A stretch of DNA of 64,000 nt. It comes from Myxococcota bacterium. GTDB taxonomy: Bacteria; Myxococcota_A; Bradymonadia; UBA7976; UBA1532. The notes under the pieces are model-generated. The model was not told where the DNA came from. It ran no database searches and saw only the letters and a list, made by a program, of their open reading frames with translations. The DNA lies in contig JAKLJY010000002.1 of NCBI GenBank assembly GCA_023150895.1, positions 62,001 through 126,000 on the forward strand, in the 5' to 3' direction. The stretch's first letter is position 1; each line of letters opens with the position of its first letter. A program made the translations under genes and the position numbers. Shown piece after piece: positions 25,427 to 34,873 of this stretch.

Positions 25427-27663
25427 GCGTCCCCTCTCAGACGCCGCGCGAGGCGCGTGCATCGGGACAGGCGCTGGTCGTTGGCAACGGCCCGCTGGAT
25501 GGCGCGGGCTTGCCCGACGAGCACGACGAGGCGCTTGCCCCGGGTCACCGCCGTGTAGAGCAGGTTGCGCTGCAACATGATCCAGTGTTCGCCGAGCACG
25601 GGAACGACGACGGCAGGGTACTCACTGCCCTGGCTCTTGTGGACGGTACAGCAGTAGGCAAGGACGAGGCTCTCGAGCGCCTCGCCGTCGTAGTCGACGC
25701 GGCGGTCGTCGAAGCGGACCACCAGCCCCTTTTCCGAACGCGCCTCGATCCGGCCGATGTCGCCGTTGAAGACGTCGCGCTCGTAGTCGTTGCGGATCTG
25801 CATCACCTTGTCGCCGACCCGGTATGTGCGGCCGCCCCGCGTCACGGGCTCGCCTCCCGGGTTCAGCAACGCCTGAAGTCGCTCGTTGAGGGCCTGCGCC
25901 CCGCACGCGCCCTTGTGCATCGGCGCGAGCACCTGGATGTCCTCGCTGGCGTCGAGCCCGAACCGTCCGGGAATCCGGGTGGTGATCAACTGACCGACGA
26001 GCTCGACCGCGCGCTCGGCGGACTCGGCGGGGACGATGAAGAAGTCCGCCGCGGCGTCCTGCGGATCCGAGGCGCGCGGCGGCTCGCCGCGCAGGATCCG
26101 GTGTGCGTTGGTGACGATGCGGCTCTCGCGGGCCTGCCGGAAGATCTCGGTGAGCCGCACCGAGGGCACGACGCCGCTCGAGAGCAGATCCGCGAGCACG
26201 TTGCCGGCGCCCACCGAGGGAAGCTGGTCCGCGTCGCCGACGAAGACGAGGCGCATGGAGGATGGGACCGCACGCAACAGCGCGACGAGGAGCTGCTGGT
26301 CGATCATGGAGGCCTCGTCCACGATGACGCAGGCGGCCTCGAGCGGCTCGTCGGCGTTGCGCAGGAAGCCGCCCTCCTGCGGGCTGAACTCGAGCAGCCG
26401 GTGGAGCGTGCGCGCGGGACGATCGGTGGCCTCGCCCATGCGCCGCGCGGCCCGTCCGGTGGGGGCCGCGAGCAGGACCTTGCCCCCGGACGCCTCGACG
26501 AGGTGCACCAACGCCCGAACGATGGTCGTCTTGCCCGTGCCCGGTCCGCCGGTCAGGACGAAAACCGATGCCTCGGCGGCCGCCGCGATCGCATCGCGCT
26601 GGGCCGCGGCGAGCTGCAGGCCGGTGTCGCGCTCGAACGCCGCCGCCGCGCCGGCCGGCAGTCGCAGGACCGGCGCCGCGAGCAGGTCGCGAAGACGGGC
26701 GGCGGCCTCGACCTCGGCCGCGTACTGCCACCGGAGGTAGACCGCGTCGTCGCCGGGCGCCCGCACGAGGCGGCCTTCCTCGATGAGGCGCGCGAGCACC
26801 GGGGGTGCCACCGTCGGCGAGCCGATCAGCTCGGCGACGCGGGCGAGGAGGCGCTCCTGCGGCAGATAGACGTGGCCCTCGTCCGCGGCCTCGTGCAGCC
26901 CGTGGAGCAGGGCCGCCGCCGCGCGCGCGGGCGCGTCCGCGGGGAATCCGGCGGCCAGGGCGATTCGATCGGCGGTCAGAAAGCCCACCCCGCGGACCTC
27001 CTCGGCGAGGCGGTACGGGTTCTCGCGGACGAAGCGCACCGTGTTCTCGCCATATTGGCGCCAGATGCGGACGCTCAGGCCGGGCGCGACCCCCTGGCCC
27101 GCGAGAAAGACGAGCGCCTCGCGCTGGCTCTTGCCGTCCACGAAGGCCGCCTGGAGCTGGCGGCTGCGCTCGCGACCGATGCCCTCGACCTCGGCGAGGC
27201 GCTCGGCCTCGTGCTCGATGACCCGCAGGGTGTCGGCTCCGAAACGAGCGACCAGGCGCTCGGCGAGGCGCGGCCCGATGCCGGGGACGCGGCCGCTGGC
27301 CAGGTAGGTTCGAATGCCCCCTGCGGTATGGGGCAGAAGCGGGTAGCCGGCGTCGGCGCGGAACTGGTCGCCGTGTTTCGGGCTCTGCTGGTGACGGCCG
27401 AGGAGGCGGACCCGTTCACCCTCCCGCAGACCCGCGAGCGCGCCGACCACGGTGACGGCCTCGCGCTCGCCGTCGACGCGGAGGCGCGCCACGACGAAGG
27501 ACTCGTCGTCGTTGGCGAAGACGATGCGCTCGAGGAAGCCGTCGAGGGTCTGGACGCGCGCGTCCTCCGGCGCCGCGGGGGCCCCGCGGGATGAGGCGCG
27601 ACCCGCCTGGGGGTCGGGTGGGTCGGGCGCGGGCGGGGCGCGGCGATCGGCGGTACCGGACAC
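25423..27663 (-). CDS. recD2: RecD2-type ATP-dependent DNA helicase
   Basis: 746 residues, the length typical of RecD2. The N-terminal region has an OB-like segment and helix-hairpin-helix repeats (GRVPGIGPRLAERL, VEGIGRERSRQL). The helicase core has Walker A GGPGTGKTT, VIVDEASMID (Walker B), VFVGDADQLPSVGAGNVL, LTEIFRQ, and the C-terminal UvrD-like block YCCTVHKSQGSEYPAVVVP with LLYTAVTRGKRLVVLVG. RecD2 is a 5'-3' superfamily 1B helicase acting outside RecBCD in replication-fork repair. The proposed start is GTG at 27663. Its stop overlaps the next gene, so a DNA repair gene heads a run of three exported proteins. Confidence 0.95.
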   Translation of the reverse strand: MSGTADRRAPPAPDPPDPQAGRASSRGAPAAPEDARVQTLDGFLERIVFANDDESFVVARLRVDGEREAVTVVGALAGLREGERVRLLGRHQQSPKHGDQFRADAGYPLLPHTAGGIRTYLASGRVPGIGPRLAERLVARFGADTLRVIEHEAERLAEVEGIGRERSRQLQAAFVDGKSQREALVFLAGQGVAPGLSVRIWRQYGENTVRFVRENPYRLAEEVRGVGFLTADRIALAAGFPADAPARAAAALLHGLHEAADEGHVYLPQERLLARVAELIGSPTVAPPVLARLIEEGRLVRAPGDDAVYLRWQYAAEVEAAARLRDLLAAPVLRLPAGAAAAFERDTGLQLAAAQRDAIAAAAEASVFVLTGGPGTGKTTIVRALVHLVEASGGKVLLAAPTGRAARRMGEATDRPARTLHRLLEFSPQEGGFLRNADEPLEAACVIVDEASMIDQQLLVALLRAVPSSMRLVFVGDADQLPSVGAGNVLADLLSSGVVPSVRLTEIFRQARESRIVTNAHRILRGEPPRASDPQDAAADFFIVPAESAERAVELVGQLITTRIPGRFGLDASEDIQVLAPMHKGACGAQALNERLQALLNPGGEPVTRGGRTYRVGDKVMQIRNDYERDVFNGDIGRIEARSEKGLVVRFDDRRVDYDGEALESLVLAYCCTVHKSQGSEYPAVVVPVLGEHWIMLQRNLLYTAVTRGKRLVVLVGQARAIQRAVANDQRLSRCTRLARRLRGDA

Positions 27664-27816
27664 GCGGCGTTTTTACCCGTTTTTCGGCCGCAGCGCCCCG
27701 GAAACGCGGCACGCGCGCCGCGTCTGGCCTTCGTTGGGCGAAAGCACTACAACTTTCGGGGTCGCCCGATGATCACGAACGTCCATCAGCGGACCGAAGA
27801 CCCGGCGGGGAGAGAC

Positions 27817-30800
27817 ATGCGCGGTGTACGAGGGTGGTGGTTGGCCATGGGTCTTCTGGCCTGCGACGACGCGGTGGCGCCGGGCTTCACGCCACCCGCG
27901 GGCGGTACCACCGGCGACGCCGGCCCCGGCGGCGGCACGGGGGCAGCGGGCGGGCCCCCGGGCGGCGACGCCAGCATCGGTGGAGGTGCTCCGATCGGCG
28001 GGGCCGCCGGCGGCGGACCCCAGGGGGGCGAAGGCGGCATGGGAGGTCTTCCGTCGGGCGGTTCCGGCGGCAGCGACGAGCCCGGCGGTGCGATGGGACC
28101 GGCGCTCGAACGGGTGACGTTCGAGCTGCGCGCGGGCACCGAGACGGCCGGTGTGGGCGAAGGCGCCCCCCGCGACGCGCGGTTCCGCGAGCCCCCGGCC
28201 GCGGCCGCCGTCCCCGCCGCCTGGCCGCGGTTCCATGTCGACGGCGCGGTGGCGCCGGGCGGCGATGGCTCCGAGGGCGCGCCGTTCGCGCACCCCGCGG
28301 AGGCCCTGCAACGCATCGGCGCGCAGGACGCCGTGCTCCTGATTGCCCCCGGCCGCTACCCGCAGGTGGCACTGAGCACCGAGGCGGGTCTCGCCCTGGT
28401 CGGGGCCGGCGCGGACGCCGTCGTCCTCGAAGGCCGCGATGGCGCCGACGCGCCCCCCGTCGTCGACGCGCGCGGCGCCCCTCGCCTCCTCGTCTCGCAC
28501 CTGGACCTCGAGGCGACGGGCACGGCGGTGCTCGCGCTCGACGTCGCCGACGTTCAGGTGCGCCAGAGCCGCCTCCGCGGCGGGTCGGCCGACACGGTCG
28601 TGCTCAGCGGCGTCGCAACCGCCGGCTTCTTCGACAGCCGCGTCGACGCGCCCGCGCACCCCGACGCGGCCGCAGTGGCCGCCCTCGACGCGCGGGTGGC
28701 CGTCGTCCACTCGATCCTCACCGGCGGGCCCGGCGCGGCCCTGCGCGTCGGCCCGGGCAGCGTGTCGCCCGTCGACTGCGTCGGGGCGCGGAGCCCGGCC
28801 TGCCCCTATGGCGGTCTCGCCCGGCTCTCGGCGTCCCTCGTGACCGTGCGCGACGGGGGCGTCGGGGTGGAGGTCACCCGCTCGCCGCTCGCGCTCGAAC
28901 GCACCCGCGTGGCCGCCGATGCGCGCGCACCGGGCCGCACGGGCGTCGTGGCCGAGCTGTCGCCCGTCACGGCCGTCCTCGACAGCGTCGTCACCGGTTT
29001 CGCCGAGGACGGCCTGCACCTGCGCAGCGCCCGCGCGACACTGAATCGGGTCCTGATCAGCGAGAACGCCCGCCACGGGGCGCTCTTCGAACGCCTCGAC
29101 GCCGACGCCCTCGCCCGCGTCGCTTTTCCCGGTCAGGACTGGTTCCCCGGTCAGGACTGGTTCCCCGGTCAGGACTGGTTTCCCGGGCAGGACTGGTTCC
29201 CGGGGCAGGACTGGTTCCCCGGTCAGGACTGGTTTCCCGGGCAGGACTGGTTCCCATCGGCGGACCGCCTGCCCGAGCCCCTCGCCCGCGAGACGCCGAC
29301 GGCCCGGCAGGCCCCCGATCTCGCTCTTCACCTCTTCGCGCGCAGCGAAGTCCGCGACGCGCTCGTCGTCGGCAACGGCACGACGGGTCTGCGCATCTCC
29401 GGACACGCGGTGCGCATCAAGGGCACCGAGGTCCGCGACACGCGCGGCGATCGCTCGGCCGGCATCCGCATCCACGAACCGGATCCCGTCGCATCGGCCG
29501 TCGAGTCGCGTGCGAGCAGCACGTCCGCGCTGAGTGAGGTCATCGCGACGCGGATCGTCGGCGGGGCGGGCCGCGGGCTCGAGGTCGTCGGGGCGATGAT
29601 GATCGCGGGCGGCGCGCCGTACCCCGCGCGGGGCGTGCTCGCCGACACCGTCGAGATCGACGGCCCGGCCGGCGTGGGCGTCGCCCTCGTCGAGGCGCCC
29701 CTCGAGGCGAACGCCCTGCACGTTTATGAGGCCGGCGGCATGGGCCTGTGGTCCGTCGGCGGGTTCGTCCGCAGCGACGATCTCCGCGTCGACGGGACAC
29801 GGCGTGCCCCGCTCCCCGGGGCTCCGGACACCGTTCGGGCCTACGGCGTCATGCTCCAGGGGACGGCACGCTGGCAACCCTTCGCCGAGAACGCCTACGC
29901 CCTGCGCGCCTCCCGCGTGGCCGGCGGTGGCGGCACGGACGTCGGGCTCGTCGTCGCGCACGCCCCCTCGAGCTTCTTCGGCGGGCGCCTGGCCTTCGCC
30001 GATGACGGCGTCACCGGGTACACGACCGAGGCGGCGCTGCTCGGTCCGGCCGAGATCTTCGTCGACGGTCGGCTCTGGACGCTGGTCTTCGAGGGCATCA
30101 CCCCGACGACAGGTCGGGCCGCGGAGCATCCCCTCCCCGATCCGGGCGAGTTCGGCGTCGAGCCGCCGTGCGTGCCCGTCGCCGAGGAGGCCAACGGTGC
30201 GGACGACGATTGCAACGGCGTCGTGGACGACGTGCCGGCATTGCCGTCCGAGGAGCTCCGCATCGTCGAGCCGGCCCGGGGCCCGGTCGGGTCGCCCGCG
30301 CTGGCGGTCCGTGCCGACGCCGTGGGTCTCGGTTACGCCGACGCGGCCGACCGGGCGCTGTTCCGCGAGCTCACACCGGAGGGCCGCCCCGTCGGCGACG
30401 AGCGGGTCATCGCCGCCCGCACGGCGGGCGACGTCGCCCTGGATGGCGCCGGGCTCGACTGGTTCGCGTGGTTCACCGATCTCACCGATCCGGCCGCACC
30501 ACGGCTCCGGGGCGCGACGGGCGATGCGGTCGGGTTCGCGCTCGGCGCCGATCCGGGTGCGGTGGGCGCCACCCGACCCAAGTTCCCAGACGTTTCCCGC
30601 GGACCCGCCGGCGTCGGGCTCGCCTGGCTCGACGACACCCGCTGCGAGGACGGCGTCAGCTGCACGCCCCTCGGCCACGACCGTGTCTTCTTCCAGGCCC
30701 TCGACGCCGACGGCGCGCCCCGGGGCGCACCCGTCGTCGCGAGCCCTTTCCCGGCCGGCGAGGATGATCGCCCGGCCGTCGCCGCCACGGCGACGGGCTT

Positions 30801-31335
30801 TGCCCTCGCATGGATTCACCGTCCGCCGGCCGGTGGGCGCGCCGAGGTCTACTTCCTCCGCCTCACCCCCGACGGAGCGCCCGTCGGCGCCCCGCTCCTG
30901 CTGCGCGTCCTGGCCCGCGCGGATGCGGCCGGTCCCGTCGACCTCGCCGCCGCTGCCGATGGATTCGCGCTGGCGTTCACCGACGGACAGGGCCAGAGCG
31001 ACCTCTTCGTCGCCGCCGTGGATGCGGCGGGCGCCCGCCGGGGCGCAGACCTCCTGGTCTCGCCGCGGGAACACGCCGCCGCCCGACCGGTCCTCGCGCC
31101 CGTGCCCGCTGGCCTCGCCCTCGTGTGGATTGGCACCGACGACGCCCTCGCGCTCGCCCTGCTGACCCCCGACGGCACGGCCATCTCTGCCCCCCCGGCG
31201 GTGCTGGGCGGCCGCGCCGACCGAACCCGCAGTCCGGCGCTCGCCTACTCTGCGGGCCGCCTCCTGCTGGCCTTCGCAGACACCCGCGATGGCCCCGCCA
31301 GCGCTCTGTACCTTCGCCGAATCACCCTGCCCTGA
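27817..31335 (+). CDS. Large lipoprotein: right-handed beta-helix-like half, FPGQDW repeats, propeller-like half
   Basis: 1172 residues from the ATG at 27817, with GGGAG just upstream. The signal peptide ends in LLAC. A Gly/Ala-rich linker runs to about residue 95. Residues ~140-770 look like a parallel beta-helix (repeated VxxxxI/V strands, a DUF1565-like start FHVDGAVAPGGDGSEGAPFAHPAEAL). This half is interrupted near residues 437-478 by seven perfect copies of FPGQDW. A MopE-like loop (NGADDDCNGVVDD) follows near 795. The last ~370 residues are propeller-like repeats. Such proteins are displayed on the outer membrane; no substrate is known. It is divergent from recD2. Confidence 0.85.
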   Translation: MRGVRGWWLAMGLLACDDAVAPGFTPPAGGTTGDAGPGGGTGAAGGPPGGDASIGGGAPIGGAAGGGPQGGEGGMGGLPSGGSGGSDEPGGAMGPALERVTFELRAGTETAGVGEGAPRDARFREPPAAAAVPAAWPRFHVDGAVAPGGDGSEGAPFAHPAEALQRIGAQDAVLLIAPGRYPQVALSTEAGLALVGAGADAVVLEGRDGADAPPVVDARGAPRLLVSHLDLEATGTAVLALDVADVQVRQSRLRGGSADTVVLSGVATAGFFDSRVDAPAHPDAAAVAALDARVAVVHSILTGGPGAALRVGPGSVSPVDCVGARSPACPYGGLARLSASLVTVRDGGVGVEVTRSPLALERTRVAADARAPGRTGVVAELSPVTAVLDSVVTGFAEDGLHLRSARATLNRVLISENARHGALFERLDADALARVAFPGQDWFPGQDWFPGQDWFPGQDWFPGQDWFPGQDWFPGQDWFPSADRLPEPLARETPTARQAPDLALHLFARSEVRDALVVGNGTTGLRISGHAVRIKGTEVRDTRGDRSAGIRIHEPDPVASAVESRASSTSALSEVIATRIVGGAGRGLEVVGAMMIAGGAPYPARGVLADTVEIDGPAGVGVALVEAPLEANALHVYEAGGMGLWSVGGFVRSDDLRVDGTRRAPLPGAPDTVRAYGVMLQGTARWQPFAENAYALRASRVAGGGGTDVGLVVAHAPSSFFGGRLAFADDGVTGYTTEAALLGPAEIFVDGRLWTLVFEGITPTTGRAAEHPLPDPGEFGVEPPCVPVAEEANGADDDCNGVVDDVPALPSEELRIVEPARGPVGSPALAVRADAVGLGYADAADRALFRELTPEGRPVGDERVIAARTAGDVALDGAGLDWFAWFTDLTDPAAPRLRGATGDAVGFALGADPGAVGATRPKFPDVSRGPAGVGLAWLDDTRCEDGVSCTPLGHDRVFFQALDADGAPRGAPVVASPFPAGEDDRPAVAATATGFALAWIHRPPAGGRAEVYFLRLTPDGAPVGAPLLLRVLARADAAGPVDLAAAADGFALAFTDGQGQSDLFVAAVDAAGARRGADLLVSPREHAAARPVLAPVPAGLALVWIGTDDALALALLTPDGTAISAPPAVLGGRADRTRSPALAYSAGRLLLAFADTRDGPASALYLRRITLP
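29125..29250 (+). repeat. Seven tandem 18-bp units encoding FPGQDW
   Basis: Seven in-frame 18-base copies with no break, followed by a decayed eighth (FPSADR). The copies differ only at silent third positions around the Pro-Gly codons (CCCGGT, CCCGGG or CCGGGG). The amino acid unit is therefore kept while the DNA drifts, which argues for selection on the peptide as well as for slippage expansion. Confidence 0.95.
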
Positions 31336-31476
31336 AGACACCCGCTGGTTTTTCCCGATGAATGGGGGCACCTTCCCCCGCGTCGGAGGGAGCGGGCCCC
31401 GGTCATCCGGGCTGCCCTTCCGTGCGTCGGCTCAACCGTTGTCGTTTCGATTCATGACCAGAGGAGGCGAGAAGTG

Positions 31477-31950
31477 ATGAAGTCCGTATTCGTTCCGTCG
31501 CTGCTGCTCGGCGCGATCTGCCTGGCAGGCCCCGCGTTCGCCGGAGACAAGGCCGAGAAGGCCGAAGCCAAGGCCGAGAAGGCCGAAGCCAAGGCCGAGA
31601 AGGCCGAAGCCAAGGGCAACAAGGGCAAGGGCGGCGTCTGCAAGGAAGACCGCGAGAAGCTCTGCACCGGGAAGGGTGACAAGCAGTCGGTCCGCGAGTG
31701 CCTGATCGCCAACAAGGACAAGCTCTCCCCGGCCTGCAAGGAGCGCATGGAGCGCAGCCACGGCATGGTCAACGACTGCCGCGACGACACCAAGAAGCAC
31801 TGTGCGGACGTGAAGCCCGGCAAGGGCCGCGTCCTCGAGTGCCTCAGCAGCCACCAGGCGGACCTCTCGGCCGCCTGCAAGCCGCACGTCGAGCGCGCCG
31901 CCGCCCGCGTCAAGGCCGCCAAGGAAAAGGCCGGCGCCGGCAAGCCCTGA
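31477..31950 (+). CDS. Small secreted protein with Cys-rich (GLG1-type) repeats and Lys/Ala/Glu heptads
   Basis: 157 residues from the ATG at 31477. A GTG directly before it, at 31474, is also possible because AGGAGG at 31462-31467 suits both. A signal peptide ends in GPAFA. Next come three identical AEKAEAK heptads that should form a charged helix, then two ~50-residue Cys-rich repeats with the pattern C-x3-D-x3-x-L/H-C ... ECL ... LS-x2-C. That pattern matches the Golgi apparatus protein 1 (GLG1) cysteine-rich repeat, also found in bacterial exported proteins. Each repeat has four Cys, so paired disulfides are likely. The role is unknown. Confidence 0.85.
   Translation: MKSVFVPSLLLGAICLAGPAFAGDKAEKAEAKAEKAEAKAEKAEAKGNKGKGGVCKEDREKLCTGKGDKQSVRECLIANKDKLSPACKERMERSHGMVNDCRDDTKKHCADVKPGKGRVLECLSSHQADLSAACKPHVERAAARVKAAKEKAGAGKP
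31552..31614 (+). repeat. Three perfect 21-bp units encoding AEKAEAK
   Basis: Three identical 21-base copies (GCC GAG AAG GCC GAA GCC AAG) within the small Cys-rich protein gene. The copies do not differ at any base, which suggests recent expansion or ongoing homogenisation by slippage. The peptide should be a charged helix. Confidence 0.95.
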
Positions 31951-31953
31951 GCG

Positions 31954-31973
31954 GGCCCCGAGCGGTCTCGGGC
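31954..31973. terminator. Hairpin between convergent genes, possible two-way terminator
   Basis: GGCCCCGAG pairs with CTCGGGCC around a CGGT loop, with one bulged base, four bases after the stop of the small Cys-rich protein gene and before the stop of the convergent MYXO-CTERM gene at 32002. There is no T tract on either side, so termination is not certain. Confidence 0.4.
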
Positions 31974-32001
31974 CGGTCCCGCCCGGGCAGGTACCCGGAT
32001 C

Positions 32002-34779
32002 TCAGCCCCGGCGACGCCGCCGGACGCGCAGCAGACCGAGACCGGCCAGCAACACCCACCCGGGCTGCGCCCCGCCGTTGACCCGGCAGGCGCAGTCGGC
32101 CACCGCGTCGACGGGCTGGGCGTCCTCGCCGGCGGCCCCGCCGTCGGCGCCCGGATCCGTCACCGGGCCACCGGTGCCGCCGCCCGGCACGTCGGCGCCG
32201 ACGGGCTCCGCGTCCCGCGACGGCCCCGCATCGGGCGTGCCGCCGTCGCTCTCGGGCGCGGGCAGCTCGTCGACCCACCCGGCCGCGCACTGAACGCTGC
32301 CGTCGGGCGCGACCTCGCAGGTCTCGCCCGGCGGGCAGGTGACATTCAGGCAGGGATCGACGAGGCAGACCCCGTCGACACACCGCCGGTTCTGGCTGCA
32401 GACGACGTCCGCACACGGATCGGCCGAGCAGGCGCCCCCCTGACAGAGCGTGCCATCGGGACAGACGACCCCGGTGCACGCGTCGGCGATGCACTCGCCC
32501 TCGAGGCAGCGCTCGCCGAGGGGACAGCTCACGGCGGCGCAGCTCTGGACGCAGCGTCCGCCGACGCAGAACGTCTCCGCGTCGCAGTTCACGCCGGCGC
32601 AGGGGTCCGGCTCGCAGCCGGCCTCGCCACAGCGCTGGCCCTCGGGACAGCCCCAGCCGGTGCAGTCGTCGGGCACGCACTGCCCGCCGACGCAGGCGAA
32701 AGCCGCCTCGCACTGCACACCCGCACACGGGTCGACACAAAGACCCTCGCCCTCGCAGACGAGCCCCTCGTCGCACGTCGTGACCTCGCAGATGGCCGCG
32801 CAGTACCCGTCGACGCACGTGAAGCCGCCGGGGCACTCGTTTTGCTGGCAAGCGTCCTGGCACCGGCCGCTGCGGCAGATCTGGCCCTCTTCGCAGGGCG
32901 CGTCGTCGTCGGCGACGCCGTCGCAGTCGTCGTCGACGCCGTTGCAGGCCTCGGCGGGCGTCGCACCGCAGGCGCCGCACGCATTGCGGAGGTCCTCGTC
33001 GATCCGCCCGTCGCAGTCGTTGTCGAGGCCGTCGCAGATCTCCTCCCCCGCGGCGTTGTCCGGGTTGCAGGACGGGTCATTGCCGTCGATGCAGATGGCC
33101 GTCCCGCGGGCGCAGATGCCAGGCAACCCGGTCGCGCAGGCGACGCCGTCGCCGACGGCGCCGTTGTCGACGAAGCCGTCGCAGTCGTTGTCGAGGCCGT
33201 CGCAGAGCTCCGGTCCGGCCTGCTGGTCGCCCGCGCAGAAGACCTCGCCGCCCTGGCACACCTCATGGCCCTGACCACAGATGCCGAGCTCGCCCGTCTG
33301 GCAGGGCGCGCCGTCGACGTCCTCGTCGACCTGCCCGTCGCAGTCGTTGTCGGCCCCGTCACAAATTTCGGCGAAGGGCGTGCAGGGGGGGCACGCGTCG
33401 CCGAAGCCGTCCCCGTCGGCGTCGGCCTGATCGGGGTTGGCGGCGCGCGGGCAGTTGTCGCAGAGGTCGCCGAGGCCGTCGCCGTCGGAATCGGTCTGAT
33501 CGGCGGCGGGAATGTTGGGGCAGTTGTCGTCGGCGTCGCAGACGTTGTCGTGGTCGCTGTCGACGCAGCCGCCACCCACCGAGCGCTCCAGCACGAGCAG
33601 CGCATAAGCCTGAGACGCGAACTGGTCCCAGGTGCTGTTGCCCGGCGGCGGCACGAAGTACCCGTTGCCGTCCTGCTGGGTCATGATCGTGTACGCGTAG
33701 TCGTAGTACCAGCGGGCGGGCTCCCAACGGTCCTGGTAGTAACCGGCGCCCTCGGGCCCGAGCGAGGGCACGCGGGGATCGGTGTTCGGATCGCGGTGGA
33801 CCTGCCGGTTGCCGTTGGCGGGGCCGTCCCCCGGGGCGAGCATGCCGAGATTCGACGTGCCGAGGTTGCCGCCCGCGGGCTGAATGCCCGAGTCCTCGAT
33901 GAAGGTGTACGCCTTGGCCGAGGACCACATGTAGTAGTGATAACTGTGCGACCACCCACCATTGGCGGGGCCGGTGGTGGTGTAGCTGTAGCGGTTGTAG
34001 AGCCAGCGCAGGTACCCCTGGACGCTGGGATCGTTGACGTCGGCGCCGCCGATGATCTGGCCCCACAGGCCCGAGGCCGTCTGCTGGAAGCTGTTCTCGC
34101 TGCCGGCGTTGTACCCGTGGCCCCGCTCGTCGGGGTGCAGGCCGCTGGAGGTGCCGTTGCCTGCGTAACCCTGCCGCGTGCGGGCGGCGGCGGCGTCGAG
34201 CGAGGCGAGGCGACCGGCATCGGAGAAGGCGGGATCGGCGAAGACGCCGCGCGCGGCCGCGACGCCGGCCATGACCAGCTGCGTCGTCGAGGAGTCGCGG
34301 CAGGAGCCGTCGTGGTAGCACCAGTACCCGTGGCCGCCCTGGTTGTTCACGATGCGGTCGAACGTCGACGCGATGGACTGCAGGGCCTGCGCCTGCATCG
34401 GTCCCCCGGAGCGGAGATACACCGACATCGCCATGAGGTCGGCGCCGTCGCGGTACGCGTAGAAACCGGCGCCATTCGACCGGTTGATGATGAACGTCAT
34501 CACCTGGTCGAGTCGGTTGCGATCCACCGCGTTGGCGTTGGCGTACCCGATGGGGGCGGCGTTGGGATCGGCGCTCTGTCGCTTTTCGAGGAGGGCGATG
34601 GCGGCCAGGCCGGCGGCGTCCCCCGCCGCGCTGCCGTTGGCGAAGGCGCCGCTCCGGTCGAGCCAGTCGATGCCGCGGTCGATGGACGCCGCGACGTCCC
34701 GGCTGAAGTTCGTCTCGATGGCGTGGGCCGAGCCGACGGACAGCGTCAGACAAACCGCTGCGGCACTGATCCTGCGCAT
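32002..34779 (-). CDS. Large MYXO-CTERM surface protein: alpha-toroid-like domain, TSP3/MopE repeats, EGF-like Cys repeats
   Basis: 925 residues. The ATG at 34779 has GGGAGG seven bases upstream. After the signal peptide (SVGSAHA), residues ~25-400 are helical with repeated blocks such as [14 protein letters not shown] and GLWGQIIGG, like the alpha/alpha toroid of terpenoid cyclases and complement C3-type domains. Thrombospondin type 3 repeats ([15 protein letters not shown]) and four MopE-like motifs ([15 protein letters not shown]) follow to ~610. Then come about nine EGF-like Cys repeats (CxxxxCPxGxxCxxGxC) to ~835 and an acidic linker. The tail, CAC then a helix then RVRRRRRG, is a MYXO-CTERM signal. 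It is expected on the cell surface and to bind calcium. No catalytic residues were identified. Confidence 0.88.
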   Translation of the reverse strand: MRRISAAAVCLTLSVGSAHAIETNFSRDVAASIDRGIDWLDRSGAFANGSAAGDAAGLAAIALLEKRQSADPNAAPIGYANANAVDRNRLDQVMTFIINRSNGAGFYAYRDGADLMAMSVYLRSGGPMQAQALQSIASTFDRIVNNQGGHGYWCYHDGSCRDSSTTQLVMAGVAAARGVFADPAFSDAGRLASLDAAAARTRQGYAGNGTSSGLHPDERGHGYNAGSENSFQQTASGLWGQIIGGADVNDPSVQGYLRWLYNRYSYTTTGPANGGWSHSYHYYMWSSAKAYTFIEDSGIQPAGGNLGTSNLGMLAPGDGPANGNRQVHRDPNTDPRVPSLGPEGAGYYQDRWEPARWYYDYAYTIMTQQDGNGYFVPPPGNSTWDQFASQAYALLVLERSVGGGCVDSDHDNVCDADDNCPNIPAADQTDSDGDGLGDLCDNCPRAANPDQADADGDGFGDACPPCTPFAEICDGADNDCDGQVDEDVDGAPCQTGELGICGQGHEVCQGGEVFCAGDQQAGPELCDGLDNDCDGFVDNGAVGDGVACATGLPGICARGTAICIDGNDPSCNPDNAAGEEICDGLDNDCDGRIDEDLRNACGACGATPAEACNGVDDDCDGVADDDAPCEEGQICRSGRCQDACQQNECPGGFTCVDGYCAAICEVTTCDEGLVCEGEGLCVDPCAGVQCEAAFACVGGQCVPDDCTGWGCPEGQRCGEAGCEPDPCAGVNCDAETFCVGGRCVQSCAAVSCPLGERCLEGECIADACTGVVCPDGTLCQGGACSADPCADVVCSQNRRCVDGVCLVDPCLNVTCPPGETCEVAPDGSVQCAAGWVDELPAPESDGGTPDAGPSRDAEPVGADVPGGGTGGPVTDPGADGGAAGEDAQPVDAVADCACRVNGGAQPGWVLLAGLGLLRVRRRRRG

Positions 34780-34873
34780 GAATGCACCTCCCGAACGAGC
34801 GATGCACCATGATGCGGGTTGCGGCGGGCCGCGTCGAGCGATTCGGCAGGCCGCAGTGGATTCGGACGGCGCG

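Noticed and set aside
29125-29250. CRISPR-like array
   Set aside because: The 18-base units are directly adjacent with no spacers and keep a coding frame.
27673-31371. Very long minus-strand open frame opposite the FPGQDW lipoprotein
   Set aside because: It is a shadow of the plus-strand gene, which has a lipobox, a ribosome site and conserved repeats with silent variation in the plus frame.
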